Assembly: GCA_039197765.1 (NCBI GenBank)
Contig: JBCCTX010000005.1
Span: 3,807 to 67,806 of the forward strand
Direction: 5' to 3'
Length of the DNA: 64,000 bases
DNA from: JBCCTX01 sp039197765
GTDB taxonomy: Bacteria; Bacteroidota; Bacteroidia; J057
Part shown: positions 14,319-22,777 of the stretch, in pieces
How the letters are laid out: every line of letters starts with the position of its first letter
How positions within the stretch are numbered: position 1 is the stretch's first letter
The notes under the pieces: model-generated
The model's database searches: none
What the model saw: the letters and a program-made list of their open reading frames with translations, nothing else
Told to the model about the DNA's origin: nothing
Made by a program: the position numbers and the translations under genes

Positions 14319-17003
14319 TTAAATATCCAATTTAAAACTTACGTTAACCGTGCGATTGAGCATGTTGGTTCGGGTTCCCAATACTTCGCTGCGAAGGGTT
14401 TGGTCTTTTGCTGGAACAGAATAGGTGAAGAGAATGTCTTTGATGTTTTGGTGATTGGCTACATTAAAAACAGAAATCCCTGCAGATGCCTTTAAACCCT
14501 GAATACGGAATGTATAGTTTAATCCTAAGTCAATGCGTTGATATTCAGGGAGTCTACTAATTCTATCTTCAGGACTCAGATGCCTTCGTTCCACTACTTG
14601 GTGAAGGGCACCTATATTGGTATAAGGTCTTCCACTGCTCAGTATATAGTTTCCTGTAAGTTGAAAGTTTCCAAGTGTGAGGACATTGGTAAGCTTAAGT
14701 TGGTGCCTGCGGTCATCAACGGTTGGAAAATCCTCTCCTCTTCTGATTTCAGGGAAGGATTGTGTACTCTTACTGAGGGTGTAAGCAACCCAACCAGAAT
14801 AGATTTCGTCTTCGTATGTGAAAATAAAATCCATTCCCAAGGATCTCCCACTACCATGGAACAGCCTGTAATCACACGTTCCTTTACAAGAGCTTCCACC
14901 AAGGGGAGAAAAACCGGGTACACTCAGGGCATTTTCAAATATATTGTTTAGGTCCTTATTAAAGAATTCGATATCAAATGACCAGTTGGCTTGCGAAAAA
15001 GTAGTTCCAACCATATAATTATTCACCCGACCAACTGGATAGGTATTATCCTTACCGTCAGCAAGAATGAGGAACTCCACTCCCTGTCCCATCTGACTTT
15101 CATGAAATAGTTCTCTTACAAATTGATAATCTTGATTGAAGGAAGCCTTGAGGCTCCATTCAGAAGATAGAAAGTAAGAGAATGTGACCCTTGGAGAAAA
15201 ATAAAATTCTTCAGTCAAATTATATCGGGTAAACCTCCCCCCAATGTTAGCTCTCCAGTCTTTTCCCGAGAGTTTGTAATTACCAAATAGTTGTAATTCT
15301 ATAGCATCGGTTGCCTCATCGGGCACTGTAATTGGATAATGATCTTCCTGGTTTGCCGAATAGGTAACTTGGTGTTGGGTAACCCCTGTACCCAGTTGGA
15401 GGGTACTTTCCTCTCCTATGGCGTAAGAAAAACTAATTTCTCCCCCTACATCGGTTATGCCATTATCAAACTCATTGTGCATGTTCCAATTTATAGGAGT
15501 GTGGTCAGAGCTTTGGAAGAAAGAGGCGACTACGGAATTAGTATTGAAGTACTCTGTAAAGAAAAGCCTAGATTTTACTTGCCAATCGGGAGCAAAATTA
15601 TTTCGATAATTCACAGAAAATCCCGTATTGGTCCATTGGTTAGTCTGAGTTAATGTCTCGTCATTTGAGACTGGACTAGAATTTTGTCGGGTTTCATAAG
15701 ACTCTGAAAAAGTGTTATCCAAGCGGTCGTTGCTATGGAAGAAATTTAGGTCAATGTATTGTTCCTCTGTAGGTCGATAGAAAATTTTTCCATTCATGTC
15801 GTAGAACCGGAAAGTGGGATCAATATCTACGACTTTTTGGCGTGCAAAATGATCTATATTAGAGATTTGAAAAGTATTCTGTTCACCTAAGAAATCAAAT
15901 ATTTTAGATTCAGCAGCATTAGAGTAGGTGCTTCTTCCTTGTAGGATAATTCCCGACCGGGAATTAAGGGGAATGTCCAAGCGCACAGATGCCGTCAAAG
16001 CATTAATATCTATTTTAGAGCCTAGCTTCTCGACTTCAGAGTCTGACCTAAATAAAACCATTCCTCCAGTTCTCCCTCCGTACTCGACTGGAAGCGCATT
16101 TTTATACAGTTGAATCTCGCTTACATATTGAGAATTAATAGAACTGAAAACCCCAAAAAAGTGCTCTGCTCGGTAAATAGGTATGCCGTCTAAGACAATA
16201 AGGGTTTCATCTTCACCACTACCCCGAATCCGTACGCCAGCACTTAGATCGTTATCAGAGCTGATGCCTGGAAGCAATTGCAGGCCGCGCATGGCATCGT
16301 TTCCCAGTAAGTCAGATGGACTTGCCTCTCCATTAGGCCGCACATGCAAATGCAAGTTCTCTGTTTGAAAGCTTAGGGTAGGAACTTTTTCTTCAATGGG
16401 AATTTCTGAAAGCAAAAATGGCTTGTTTTTCAAACTTAGAGTCGGGTTTTTGAGAAATTCCGATATCGATAGATATTGCGTCTCATACCCCAACAGCCTT
16501 ACAGCAACTAATCCTTCTGAATGACGCTTGGGAATCCTTAGCGAAAAGCCCCCATCAGGTCCTGTAAGCGTACCCAATTTAGAATCCTCTACTACGTAAA
16601 TCATGGCGTGTGAAAGCGGTATAGAGGGATCCTCATCTGTTATTTTTCCCGTCAAATGGAGATACTCCTTTCTCGAAGCAGGTGAGTGGACTTTCCTCAA
16701 CAAAATTCTCCGATTTTCCTGTATTTGAAAGCCAATCTCTAGGGAAGAAAAAAGTTCGTTTAATAACCCAGATAGCGTGTAGTTTTTTAAACTCCTCTGC
16801 TGGTCCAATTGGATTTTAACAATTTCTGATGGGTAGGAAAATTCTAGATCATACTTTTCCGAAAGAATGGCTAGAACCTGCTCAAGGCTCGAACCTACAC
16901 TGATAGAAAGTTCGTAGGCCCCAGGATTAGGGCCGGATTGCCCTCTGTGAACCAGAGGGGAAAGCATCATACCTACCAAAAAAATGTAAGCGGATAATTT
17001 CAT
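14319..17003 (-). CDS. TonB-dependent outer-membrane receptor with STN signalling domain
   Basis: An 894-residue receptor. Residues 1-22 are a signal peptide; about 30-105 form a secretin/TonB N-terminal (STN) domain (VGSSLEQVLAILSEKYDLEF); 113-200 a carboxypeptidase-regulatory-like domain (GKITDEDPSIPLSHAMIYVV). The plug domain at about 228-330 carries DAMRGLQLLPGISSDNDLSA, VRIRGSGEDETLIVLDGIPI and EYGGRTGGMV, and the rest is a 22-strand barrel. An STN domain plus the upstream FecR and ECF sigma genes, with a 4-bp ATGA overlap to fecR, marks it as the cell-surface sensor and transporter of a trans-envelope signalling cascade. The ligand (siderophore, vitamin or glycan) cannot be inferred and no SusD partner is adjacent. 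Confidence 0.92.
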   Translation of the reverse strand: MKLSAYIFLVGMMLSPLVHRGQSGPNPGAYELSISVGSSLEQVLAILSEKYDLEFSYPSEIVKIQLDQQRSLKNYTLSGLLNELFSSLEIGFQIQENRRILLRKVHSPASRKEYLHLTGKITDEDPSIPLSHAMIYVVEDSKLGTLTGPDGGFSLRIPKRHSEGLVAVRLLGYETQYLSISEFLKNPTLSLKNKPFLLSEIPIEEKVPTLSFQTENLHLHVRPNGEASPSDLLGNDAMRGLQLLPGISSDNDLSAGVRIRGSGEDETLIVLDGIPIYRAEHFFGVFSSINSQYVSEIQLYKNALPVEYGGRTGGMVLFRSDSEVEKLGSKIDINALTASVRLDIPLNSRSGIILQGRSTYSNAAESKIFDFLGEQNTFQISNIDHFARQKVVDIDPTFRFYDMNGKIFYRPTEEQYIDLNFFHSNDRLDNTFSESYETRQNSSPVSNDETLTQTNQWTNTGFSVNYRNNFAPDWQVKSRLFFTEYFNTNSVVASFFQSSDHTPINWNMHNEFDNGITDVGGEISFSYAIGEESTLQLGTGVTQHQVTYSANQEDHYPITVPDEATDAIELQLFGNYKLSGKDWRANIGGRFTRYNLTEEFYFSPRVTFSYFLSSEWSLKASFNQDYQFVRELFHESQMGQGVEFLILADGKDNTYPVGRVNNYMVGTTFSQANWSFDIEFFNKDLNNIFENALSVPGFSPLGGSSCKGTCDYRLFHGSGRSLGMDFIFTYEDEIYSGWVAYTLSKSTQSFPEIRRGEDFPTVDDRRHQLKLTNVLTLGNFQLTGNYILSSGRPYTNIGALHQVVERRHLSPEDRISRLPEYQRIDLGLNYTFRIQGLKASAGISVFNVANHQNIKDILFTYSVPAKDQTLRSEVLGTRTNMLNRTVNVSFKLDI

Positions 17004-18034
17004 TTCATATGACGAACTGTATCCTGAGTTATATACACAATGTTTCCTTCTTGGCGATATTCTAAGCCGTTAGACCAACAAACATCATACAGCGCTTGAT
17101 CGACATCACTTCCGCTAAAATGTCCAGTCCATTCTTCATTCCTATCAATCTTTGGACCCAATTCAACTTCTAAATTGAATTGTCTCCCGAGTTCCTCAAA
17201 GCATTCAAATAGCGGGGCATCTTTGAAGCTGTAAGTTCCATTCCACCAGCTGTTCTTCTCTTCTTCATCTACCTCAAATGTCTTATCAACGTTACCGTCT
17301 TCTGGATTCCATTGTACAGACTGACCCGGTAGAAGTACTTTGTGAAGATCTCCATGATGAGAACTTACTTGAACAGACCCTGTCATACAGCTAACCCGAA
17401 AGTCTTTTCCTCTATTGTAGACGTTAAAACTCGTGCCCAGCACCTCAACCGCACCCATAGGTGTATTAACCGTAAACTTTTTCCCTTTCTTAACACGAAA
17501 ATACGCTTCCCCTTCAAGATTGACAAGACGTTCTTTCTCCCAGCCCTTCGAAGAGTAATGTAAATTAGATTCTGCATTAATTTCGACTTGGGACTCATCA
17601 GGAAGCTGGTGTACCATATGCTCACCTCTTGGCACGTCCAATGTAAACTCTTGCGGGCTCAAAAATCTGAGAATAAAGAGAATAGCTATGCAAGCTGCAG
17701 CAACTAATCCAATGTTATACCAGATTCTGCTACTTCTCTCATTAGAACCAGCATTTCGATCAATAACTAAGGTAGGCACTTCTTCTACCTCTATTGACGC
17801 ATCAATGCGTTTCCAAAGATCCGCTGTGTTAGTTGGAAAATCTTGAAGCTGCTGAAACTTCATGTGCGAGACCATGCGTTTCGCAAGTTCCGCCTCCTCA
17901 AACATCTCGGGATGTTTTGTGAGCCACTCTGTCCACTGAACACCTAATTCAGACTCAGGGGAATGTACCCACTGCAAGAATGCGTGTTCAGAGGCAAGCT
18001 CACTTGCCTTGTACTGCAAATATGAATCTCTCAT
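17000..18034 (-). CDS. FecR-type anti-sigma factor
   Basis: A 344-residue single-pass membrane protein. Residues 1-95 are a cytoplasmic sigma-binding region (WVHSPESELGVQWTEWLTKHPEM), 104-126 a transmembrane helix, about 130-225 the FecR domain (FTLDVPRGEHMVHQLPDESQV, LEGEAYFRV, VEVLGTSFNVY), and 260-340 the DUF4974 domain. It should hold the ECF sigma factor encoded upstream until the TonB receptor, encoded immediately downstream and overlapping by 4 bp, passes on a ligand signal. A long nested hairpin separates it from the sigma gene, which may set the ratio of sigma to anti-sigma. Confidence 0.92.
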   Translation of the reverse strand: MRDSYLQYKASELASEHAFLQWVHSPESELGVQWTEWLTKHPEMFEEAELAKRMVSHMKFQQLQDFPTNTADLWKRIDASIEVEEVPTLVIDRNAGSNERSSRIWYNIGLVAAACIAILFILRFLSPQEFTLDVPRGEHMVHQLPDESQVEINAESNLHYSSKGWEKERLVNLEGEAYFRVKKGKKFTVNTPMGAVEVLGTSFNVYNRGKDFRVSCMTGSVQVSSHHGDLHKVLLPGQSVQWNPEDGNVDKTFEVDEEEKNSWWNGTYSFKDAPLFECFEELGRQFNLEVELGPKIDRNEEWTGHFSGSDVDQALYDVCWSNGLEYRQEGNIVYITQDTVRHMK

Positions 18035-18122
18035 GACCTGTGTAACCTAAATGTCCCAAGGGACGCAAAAAAACGTAGTATTAATGGATCTATAACCTTG
18101 ATTTAACTGTTCTGTTCATTCA

Positions 18123-18171
18123 AACTTTGGGTAATAATTTTTCTCCGCAAGAGAATCAACTACCCAAAGTT
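18123..18171 (-). promoter_or_regulatory. Nested hairpin between sigma and anti-sigma genes
   Basis: AACTTTGGGTA (18123-18133) and TACCCAAAGTT (18161-18171) form a perfect 11-bp outer stem; inside it TTCTC (18141-18145) and GAGAA (18151-18155) form a second stem around CGCAA. On the minus strand the structure begins 27 nt after the sigma stop codon and is not followed by a T run, so it is more likely an attenuator or mRNA-processing or stability element than a full terminator. Confidence 0.7.
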
Positions 18172-18198
18172 CCTTCTTTTCATCTAAGTAGGATTAAA

Positions 18199-18780
18199 TT
18201 ATTTTGTAATGAGTTGTAACAAAAAAAGTAATGGAAACCATACGCTGACCATATATTTTCTTAGGGTTTTAATTGCATTGAACACGAGGTTTCTAGCTGA
18301 TTGGTAATTGATATTCATGGTTTCACAAATCTCCTCGTAGGACATTTCTTCGTAAAATTTCAAATACAAGGCTTCTCGCTGTCGCTTGCTGAGGTTTTGG
18401 AAGGCACGTTCAATTTCTTTGGCCTGAGCTTCAGAGGTCTCTCGCGCAGCGATGATTTCATCTATCGCCATTTCAGAAGCGAAATGGACCTCTTGCGGTT
18501 CCTGATCGGTCTCAAATTTTTGAATTTTCTGAAGTCGTTTGATGATCCTTCTTCGAAGGGAAACCAGTAAGTAGGGACGTATAGCAGTAGTTGCACTTAA
18601 GCCTTTGCGATTTCTCCATATATCGATGAAGAGGTCGTGGATAGCATCCTCAATCAAAACCTGATCTGACGAAAACCGATAACCATACTGTAACAAATGG
18701 GTTACATGCTCTTGATAAATCTGCTCTAGTGCACTTTTACTGCTCTGTTGGAGCTGTAACCACAATTCCTGATCTGTCAT
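18199..18780 (-). CDS. ECF-type RNA polymerase sigma factor (Bacteroidota FecI-like)
   Basis: A 193-residue sigma-70 family protein with region 2 (about residues 22-90: YGYRFSSDQVLIEDAIHDLFIDIWRNR, the -10 binding helix) and region 4 (about 125-180: AFQNLSKRQREALYLKFYEEMSYEEICETMNINYQSARNLVFNAIKTLR). It lacks sigma regions 1 and 3, as expected for an ECF factor. It heads the sigma-FecR-TonB receptor cluster and should direct transcription of the receptor and perhaps of the divergent lipoprotein gene. The C-terminus (YMVSVWFPLLFLLQLI) is unusually hydrophobic and might associate with the membrane, a feature seen in some Bacteroidota members. Confidence 0.93.
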   Translation of the reverse strand: MTDQELWLQLQQSSKSALEQIYQEHVTHLLQYGYRFSSDQVLIEDAIHDLFIDIWRNRKGLSATTAIRPYLLVSLRRRIIKRLQKIQKFETDQEPQEVHFASEMAIDEIIAARETSEAQAKEIERAFQNLSKRQREALYLKFYEEMSYEEICETMNINYQSARNLVFNAIKTLRKYMVSVWFPLLFLLQLITK

Positions 18781-18923
18781 AGGGACGTAAAGATATCACT
18801 TCAATTATCCCGGAAGATATAAAAAATCCTTCTCAATAAGGTAAAAAAAACTACCCTAACAGTACGGGTTCTGGGCTTAGAGCTTATGAGTGTGTAAAAG
18901 GTTACACTTAAACGAAAGTTATT

Positions 18924-19625
18924 ATGACAAACAACAAATTTGTTAGAGGGCTCTTTTTATCTACTGTTGCCCTTATGTTTACCTTGGTCGCCTGCCAAGA
19001 AGAAAATGTAGTTTCAACCCAAGCAGATGTTGACACTTTTACTACTGCCGCAGTAGTTGCACTACAAGATAGTGCACAATGTGGAAAGCATGGTTGCTTT
19101 GAATTTGTCTTTCCCCTCGGTATTTCTTTTCCTGATGGGGCTGTTTCGGAGGTAGGAGATTACGATGAAATGAGAGCAGCGATTAGTGCTTGGAAAGAAC
19201 TTAACCCAGATGCAACAGAGAGGCCCGGATTTGTCTATCCCATCGAAGTGATTTCTGAAGATGGTGAGGTGACTTCTGTAGCTTCCTCTGAAGAATTAAG
19301 GGAATTGAGAAGGGAATGTGGACGTGGATTCCGAGGGCGGGGCAAACACAAGGGTCGCAATTTCACCCCGTGCTTCTCTATTGTTTATCCCATTACAGTA
19401 GAGTTCCCTGATGGTAGCACGGAAGCCTTCTCAGATCGAGAAAGTTTAAAGGCAGGGCTAAGAGCCTGGAAAGAAGCCAATCCAGATGCAGAAACGCGCC
19501 CAGAAGTAGTTTTTCCTCTTACTGTAGAATATGAAGATGGTTCTACTGCTACAGCAGAAAGCAAAGAAGCCCTTCGTGCGCTGAAGGAGACTTGCCAGGA
19601 AGAGTCAGACCAGGAGGATAGCTAG
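18924..19625 (+). CDS. Lipoprotein with two internal ~75-residue repeats, divergent from the sigma factor
   Basis: A 233-residue lipoprotein: residues 1-24 are a signal sequence ending in a lipobox (TLVAC). The mature part has two copies of one unit, at about residues 58-132 and 149-223. Each begins CFxxVxPxxxxFPDG, contains AWKExNPDAxxRP, continues (F/Y)PxxVxxEDG and ends ELRxLxxxC; each unit is itself two half-repeats of the form hP(I/L)xVxxxDGxxxxxxxxExL. Cysteines bracket the units (CGKHGC before the first). A basic glycine/arginine-rich linker (CGRGFRGRGKHKGRNF) separates them. I recognise similar anonymous lipoproteins from Saprospiria but know no function. It is divergent from the ECF sigma factor by 143 bp, so it may belong to the regulon. 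A strong terminator follows. Confidence 0.8.
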   Translation: MTNNKFVRGLFLSTVALMFTLVACQEENVVSTQADVDTFTTAAVVALQDSAQCGKHGCFEFVFPLGISFPDGAVSEVGDYDEMRAAISAWKELNPDATERPGFVYPIEVISEDGEVTSVASSEELRELRRECGRGFRGRGKHKGRNFTPCFSIVYPITVEFPDGSTEAFSDRESLKAGLRAWKEANPDAETRPEVVFPLTVEYEDGSTATAESKEALRALKETCQEESDQEDS

Positions 19626-19652
19626 GAAAAAAAATCTTGTTGTTCCGATTTT

Positions 19653-19681
19653 GCGTCAGCTCAAAAAGCTGGCGCTTTTTT
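19653..19681 (+). terminator. Rho-independent terminator
   Basis: GCGTCAGCT-CAAAA-AGCTGGCGC (9-bp stem with one G-T pair) followed by six T. Ends the repeat-lipoprotein gene, 28 nt after its stop codon. Confidence 0.85.
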
Positions 19682-19828
19682 ATTGCCTTTTTCCAAGTTG
19701 AATATTCCTTAATACCATTCATTCCACATAGGGTGAAGAATATCCTATAATTTTGACAGTTAGGTATTTATAGTATATCAAAAAGTGTAAAATTTTTTAC
19801 TTTGTATATAGTAATAAATTATTGCACA

Positions 19829-19906
19829 ATGGAAATTATCGTGGTTGTACTTGCTGTTGTTATTTACTACGCCCTTTTCAAGCATGTAAAAGACCAGGTG
19901 TATTAG
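19829..19906 (+). CDS. Possible 25-residue single-pass membrane peptide
   Basis: An ATG at 19829 opens a 26-codon frame ending in TAG at 19904-19906. The product starts MEIIVVVLAVVIYYALFK and finishes HVKDQVY: one hydrophobic helix of about 16 residues followed by a short polar tail with basic residues, the form of known small membrane peptides. It lies in a gene-free gap, preceded about 30 bp upstream by TTACTTTG, close to the -7 consensus. Coding status is an inference; there is no homologue I can name. Confidence 0.45.
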   Translation: MEIIVVVLAVVIYYALFKHVKDQVY

Positions 19907-19970
19907 GAAGATTGGGATATTTTTCCCTTTAGGCACCTATTTTTAATTGTTAGAAAGCGGTTAAGGAGCG

Positions 19971-20324
19971 TCACTGCGCTGCTTTAAGTTGCACCAATTC
20001 TTGTTTGATTTCTCTTACATCATTTAGGATATCTCTCATTATAGGATTTGAAACAGAAGAATTTCTTAGTTCCTCTTCTCTTAGTCCAAGAAGGGTATCA
20101 ATCCTTCCGATAACCAAGGATAACAAGATAAAAGTCAGGAAGATTGCTGGACCGGAAACTAGGAGGTTGTTAAAAATTAAGTCCCCAATCCTTGTATCTC
20201 TAAATACTTCTAGAAATACGAACCCAATCATCACAAATTGAATGTATCCTATGTACATTCTTGCCCTGTCAATGTAAATCTTCCATCTTATTAGGCTTTT
20301 CCTGTTTGCTGTAAGCTTTTTCAT
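19971..20324 (-). CDS. Small membrane protein with C-terminal coiled coil
   Basis: A 117-residue protein of unknown family. After a basic N-terminus (MKKLTANRKSLIRWK) there are two predicted membrane helices (about residues 24-42 and 53-72, LLVSGPAIFLTFILLSLVIG), then a cytoplasmic helical tail (RDILNDVREIKQELVQLKAAQ) with a heptad pattern. Both termini should face the cytoplasm. It sits alone between the membrane-peptide candidate and the ADP-ribosylglycohydrolase gene, 46 nt downstream of the latter. No function can be given. Confidence 0.7.
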   Translation of the reverse strand: MKKLTANRKSLIRWKIYIDRARMYIGYIQFVMIGFVFLEVFRDTRIGDLIFNNLLVSGPAIFLTFILLSLVIGRIDTLLGLREEELRNSSVSNPIMRDILNDVREIKQELVQLKAAQ

Positions 20325-20370
20325 GTTAATTCAATTATGTAGATGAAGGCAAAATTCTACTGTAGAGTTA

Positions 20371-21702
20371 TTAGGGCAAAGGTATTATAATTCCATTCTC
20401 CACCATCATCTCAGTCAATTCACCTGCCATTTTTTCCAAATCAATTCCCAATTTTTCTTTGTTGACTTTTAGGGCTTTTTGGGAAAGGGTAGGAGGTAAC
20501 TGCGCATACCCGTGATAGGCACCAAGAATAGAACCTGTTATGGCTCCAACGGTGTCATTGTCTCTGCCATAATTGATCACAAATTCTAGAGCAGGGAGGA
20601 ATTCAAAATTGCAAAAGAGAAGGGCACTTAAATTAATTAGGTGTATTTCCCCCGCATGAAAGGGCATGTCTTGGTTTTTATTATCCAGGAGTTCGTACGC
20701 ACGTTGGATTTGTGCTACCCGCAGAGGGGTTCTGCCAGATAGAGGGAGCTGTAAGGTTGAAGGGTCAACTTGATCTTCAGTCATAGATTTAGCCTCATGA
20801 GTCAAATACAAGGCCTCTCGATATATGCGATAAGAGGCTCTCCCAACCAGGCGGCTGTTGAAATAGTGTTTGGGGTCTGTATCCCGCAGGGAATTCACCA
20901 TCGTTTCGGGAGTAGCTGAAGGGTCCATAGCGGCTGCTACCAAAGTAGCTGTCAGGGCCGTTATATCTCTGGCATAGCCCAGATCAAAGAATCCCAATCT
21001 ATACCCTGATTGATAGGCCAATTCAGGATTACCAGGGTAGACCAATCCCAACATAGGACTGTAAAGCATGCCTGCACAGGTCATTTCGCCCCCATAAAAT
21101 CGGTTAACCGCCTCGCTGTAAGCTTCTAGGTCCTTTTCAGCAAAGGGCTTTGCGACCATGGCCCACTCCTGCAGCCAGGCCATGCGGCGCGCTTGGTCTT
21201 CGAAGGGAATAGGATTGAAACTATCGGTCTGTTTAAGTTGCTGGATTTCTGATTTATATCGTCGAACAATAAACTGGGCAAAAGTATAGGGGTTGGCTCC
21301 TTCCTGTCTGTAAAGCACATCTCCTTGCAAAAGGAGATAATCGCTTAGCAATAGCTTCCACCGTGTATCATCCGTCGTACCTCCTGCTGGAAGGTTAAAA
21401 TCCCAGGTTCCCTCAGGGGAAGGCTCCCGCACCATAGGGTCTAGCCCATCTATATGGCCATATTCCACCTGAATGTTATACCTACTCCACATTTCTGTAG
21501 GAGCTCCCATCGCATCCCCTATTGCAGAGCCAACTAGCATCCCCAAAACCTTGTCATACAAACTGTCCTTTTCCATTGAAAGAAGAGGTAGTTCCATCAG
21601 CGGAGTAATATCCCCTGCTACCTGCATAGAAGGTTCTTGGTTGCTTTTAGGAGTTGTACAAGCAAATACACTTGCAAACAATAGCCAGGTAATATGACGC
21701 AT
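20371..21702 (-). CDS. ADP-ribosylglycohydrolase family lipoprotein
   Basis: I start at ATG 21702 (443 residues), not at the TTG 12 nt upstream, because it lies 4 nt after the upstream stop and gives a clean lipobox (WLLFASVFAC, Cys15). The rest is an ADP-ribosylglycohydrolase (DraG/ARH) fold with the metal-binding signatures intact: GSAIGDAMGAPTEMW (about residues 58-72), GGTTDDTRW (about 107-115) and YGRDNDTVGAITGSILGAYHG near residue 385. The family removes ADP-ribose from arginine or hydrolyses related N- or O-glycosidic bonds with two magnesium ions. A lipid-anchored, hence periplasmic or surface, member is uncommon and suggests a small nucleoside or ADP-ribosyl substrate rather than an intracellular protein. 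It follows a kinase gene in one operon. Confidence 0.87.
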   Translation of the reverse strand: MRHITWLLFASVFACTTPKSNQEPSMQVAGDITPLMELPLLSMEKDSLYDKVLGMLVGSAIGDAMGAPTEMWSRYNIQVEYGHIDGLDPMVREPSPEGTWDFNLPAGGTTDDTRWKLLLSDYLLLQGDVLYRQEGANPYTFAQFIVRRYKSEIQQLKQTDSFNPIPFEDQARRMAWLQEWAMVAKPFAEKDLEAYSEAVNRFYGGEMTCAGMLYSPMLGLVYPGNPELAYQSGYRLGFFDLGYARDITALTATLVAAAMDPSATPETMVNSLRDTDPKHYFNSRLVGRASYRIYREALYLTHEAKSMTEDQVDPSTLQLPLSGRTPLRVAQIQRAYELLDNKNQDMPFHAGEIHLINLSALLFCNFEFLPALEFVINYGRDNDTVGAITGSILGAYHGYAQLPPTLSQKALKVNKEKLGIDLEKMAGELTEMMVENGIIIPLP

Positions 21703-21706
21703 GGTG

Positions 21707-22762
21707 TTAAGCAATTTCGGAAATCTTTCCTTCGAGTATCCAATTTGCAGCTACCTGCATTAATTCTTTCTTTTCGTCAATTTCCATTTCCAGGGGTAAT
21801 TGGGCAATGCCAATTAACCTGCGGAGAATTTCGGTTCCAGCAAATCCCGCAAGCAGTCTAGCATTGAGCTGACCAAAGCGTGGATATGCCTGTGCAATAG
21901 TTATCAACTGTTCCTGCCCTTGTTGTGCCAACATCATGTGGGCAAAGAAAATAGCTAGGTCAAATTCTGCAGGTCCTAGAAAACTGAATTCTGGATCTAT
22001 GATTCGAATACCTTGGTCTACCTTCAACCAACTGCCTGGGTAAAAGTCCCCATGTAGGAGGGTTTTACCTGTTGAAAGATAGACCTCTCCTAGTAAGTTA
22101 ACCTTTTCCTTGAGATCCTTAGCTCTTTTATATGGGAGAGAGGCTGCTTGAAGGCCGGGCTGAAGGGTATCTAGGTCAAATCCATTCTGTTCTTCAAAGG
22201 GAAATCGAAAAATGTGCTCGTGATTTAATACACGCATATCCTTGTTGTGCGGAAAGGCTATATTTTGCTGGGTCGAAAAGGCATGTAAAACGTCTAGATA
22301 CCTAGTGAGCTGTTCAATTTCTGTCGACTCGAGAAGCCCATTTCGCTGATATAGAAAGGTGTAGTCTGTTCCGGCCCCCAAGTCTTCTAGGGCCAGGAAA
22401 AAACTATTGGGATCAAAGCCCAATAACTGGGGACTTAAGGATTGCAAGGGAAGGGTTTCATTTACGATACCTAGGAAGGTAGCTTCTACTCCTGCCCGAT
22501 TTACTGGAGCAGGGATTTGGGGGTACTTTTCCACCCAAGGTCTAGCCTGTTTTACGATGAAGCTGCCTTTTGTGGTTTTTACCCGGTATACACAATTCAT
22601 ATTTCCTTCACCGGGCTTTTCAAGTTTTTGGATAGAATCTTCTGGCCGTATCCAATTCAAGGCTCGAAGGTATCCCTCAAGCTCGTTTGGACGACTCACA
22701 TCTAGGAAAAAGGATTGAGGGTACCTTTCAGAAAAGCGCTTGTGTAAATCTTCCATGATCAC
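21707..22762 (-). CDS. Aminoglycoside-phosphotransferase-fold kinase, methylthioribose-kinase-like
   Basis: A 351-residue soluble kinase of the APH/choline kinase fold. The N-lobe has VYRVKTTKGSFIVKQARPW (about residues 58-76) with the ATP-binding lysine; the catalytic loop is LLHGDFYPGSW (about 237-247) with the HGD base, followed by IRIIDPEFSFLGPAEFDLA, the DPE metal site. The IDPEF.F.GP.EFD pattern is closest in my memory to 5-methylthioribose kinase (MtnK), so a sugar or nucleoside-derived substrate is possible; general APH-type annotation is safer. Downstream by 4 nt lies the lipoprotein ADP-ribosylglycohydrolase, an arrangement that would fit uptake and phosphorylation of a ribose released from a nucleoside, which is inference. 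Confidence 0.8.
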   Translation of the reverse strand: MIMEDLHKRFSERYPQSFFLDVSRPNELEGYLRALNWIRPEDSIQKLEKPGEGNMNCVYRVKTTKGSFIVKQARPWVEKYPQIPAPVNRAGVEATFLGIVNETLPLQSLSPQLLGFDPNSFFLALEDLGAGTDYTFLYQRNGLLESTEIEQLTRYLDVLHAFSTQQNIAFPHNKDMRVLNHEHIFRFPFEEQNGFDLDTLQPGLQAASLPYKRAKDLKEKVNLLGEVYLSTGKTLLHGDFYPGSWLKVDQGIRIIDPEFSFLGPAEFDLAIFFAHMMLAQQGQEQLITIAQAYPRFGQLNARLLAGFAGTEILRRLIGIAQLPLEMEIDEKKELMQVAANWILEGKISEIA

Positions 22763-22777
22763 CTAATATATATCTAT

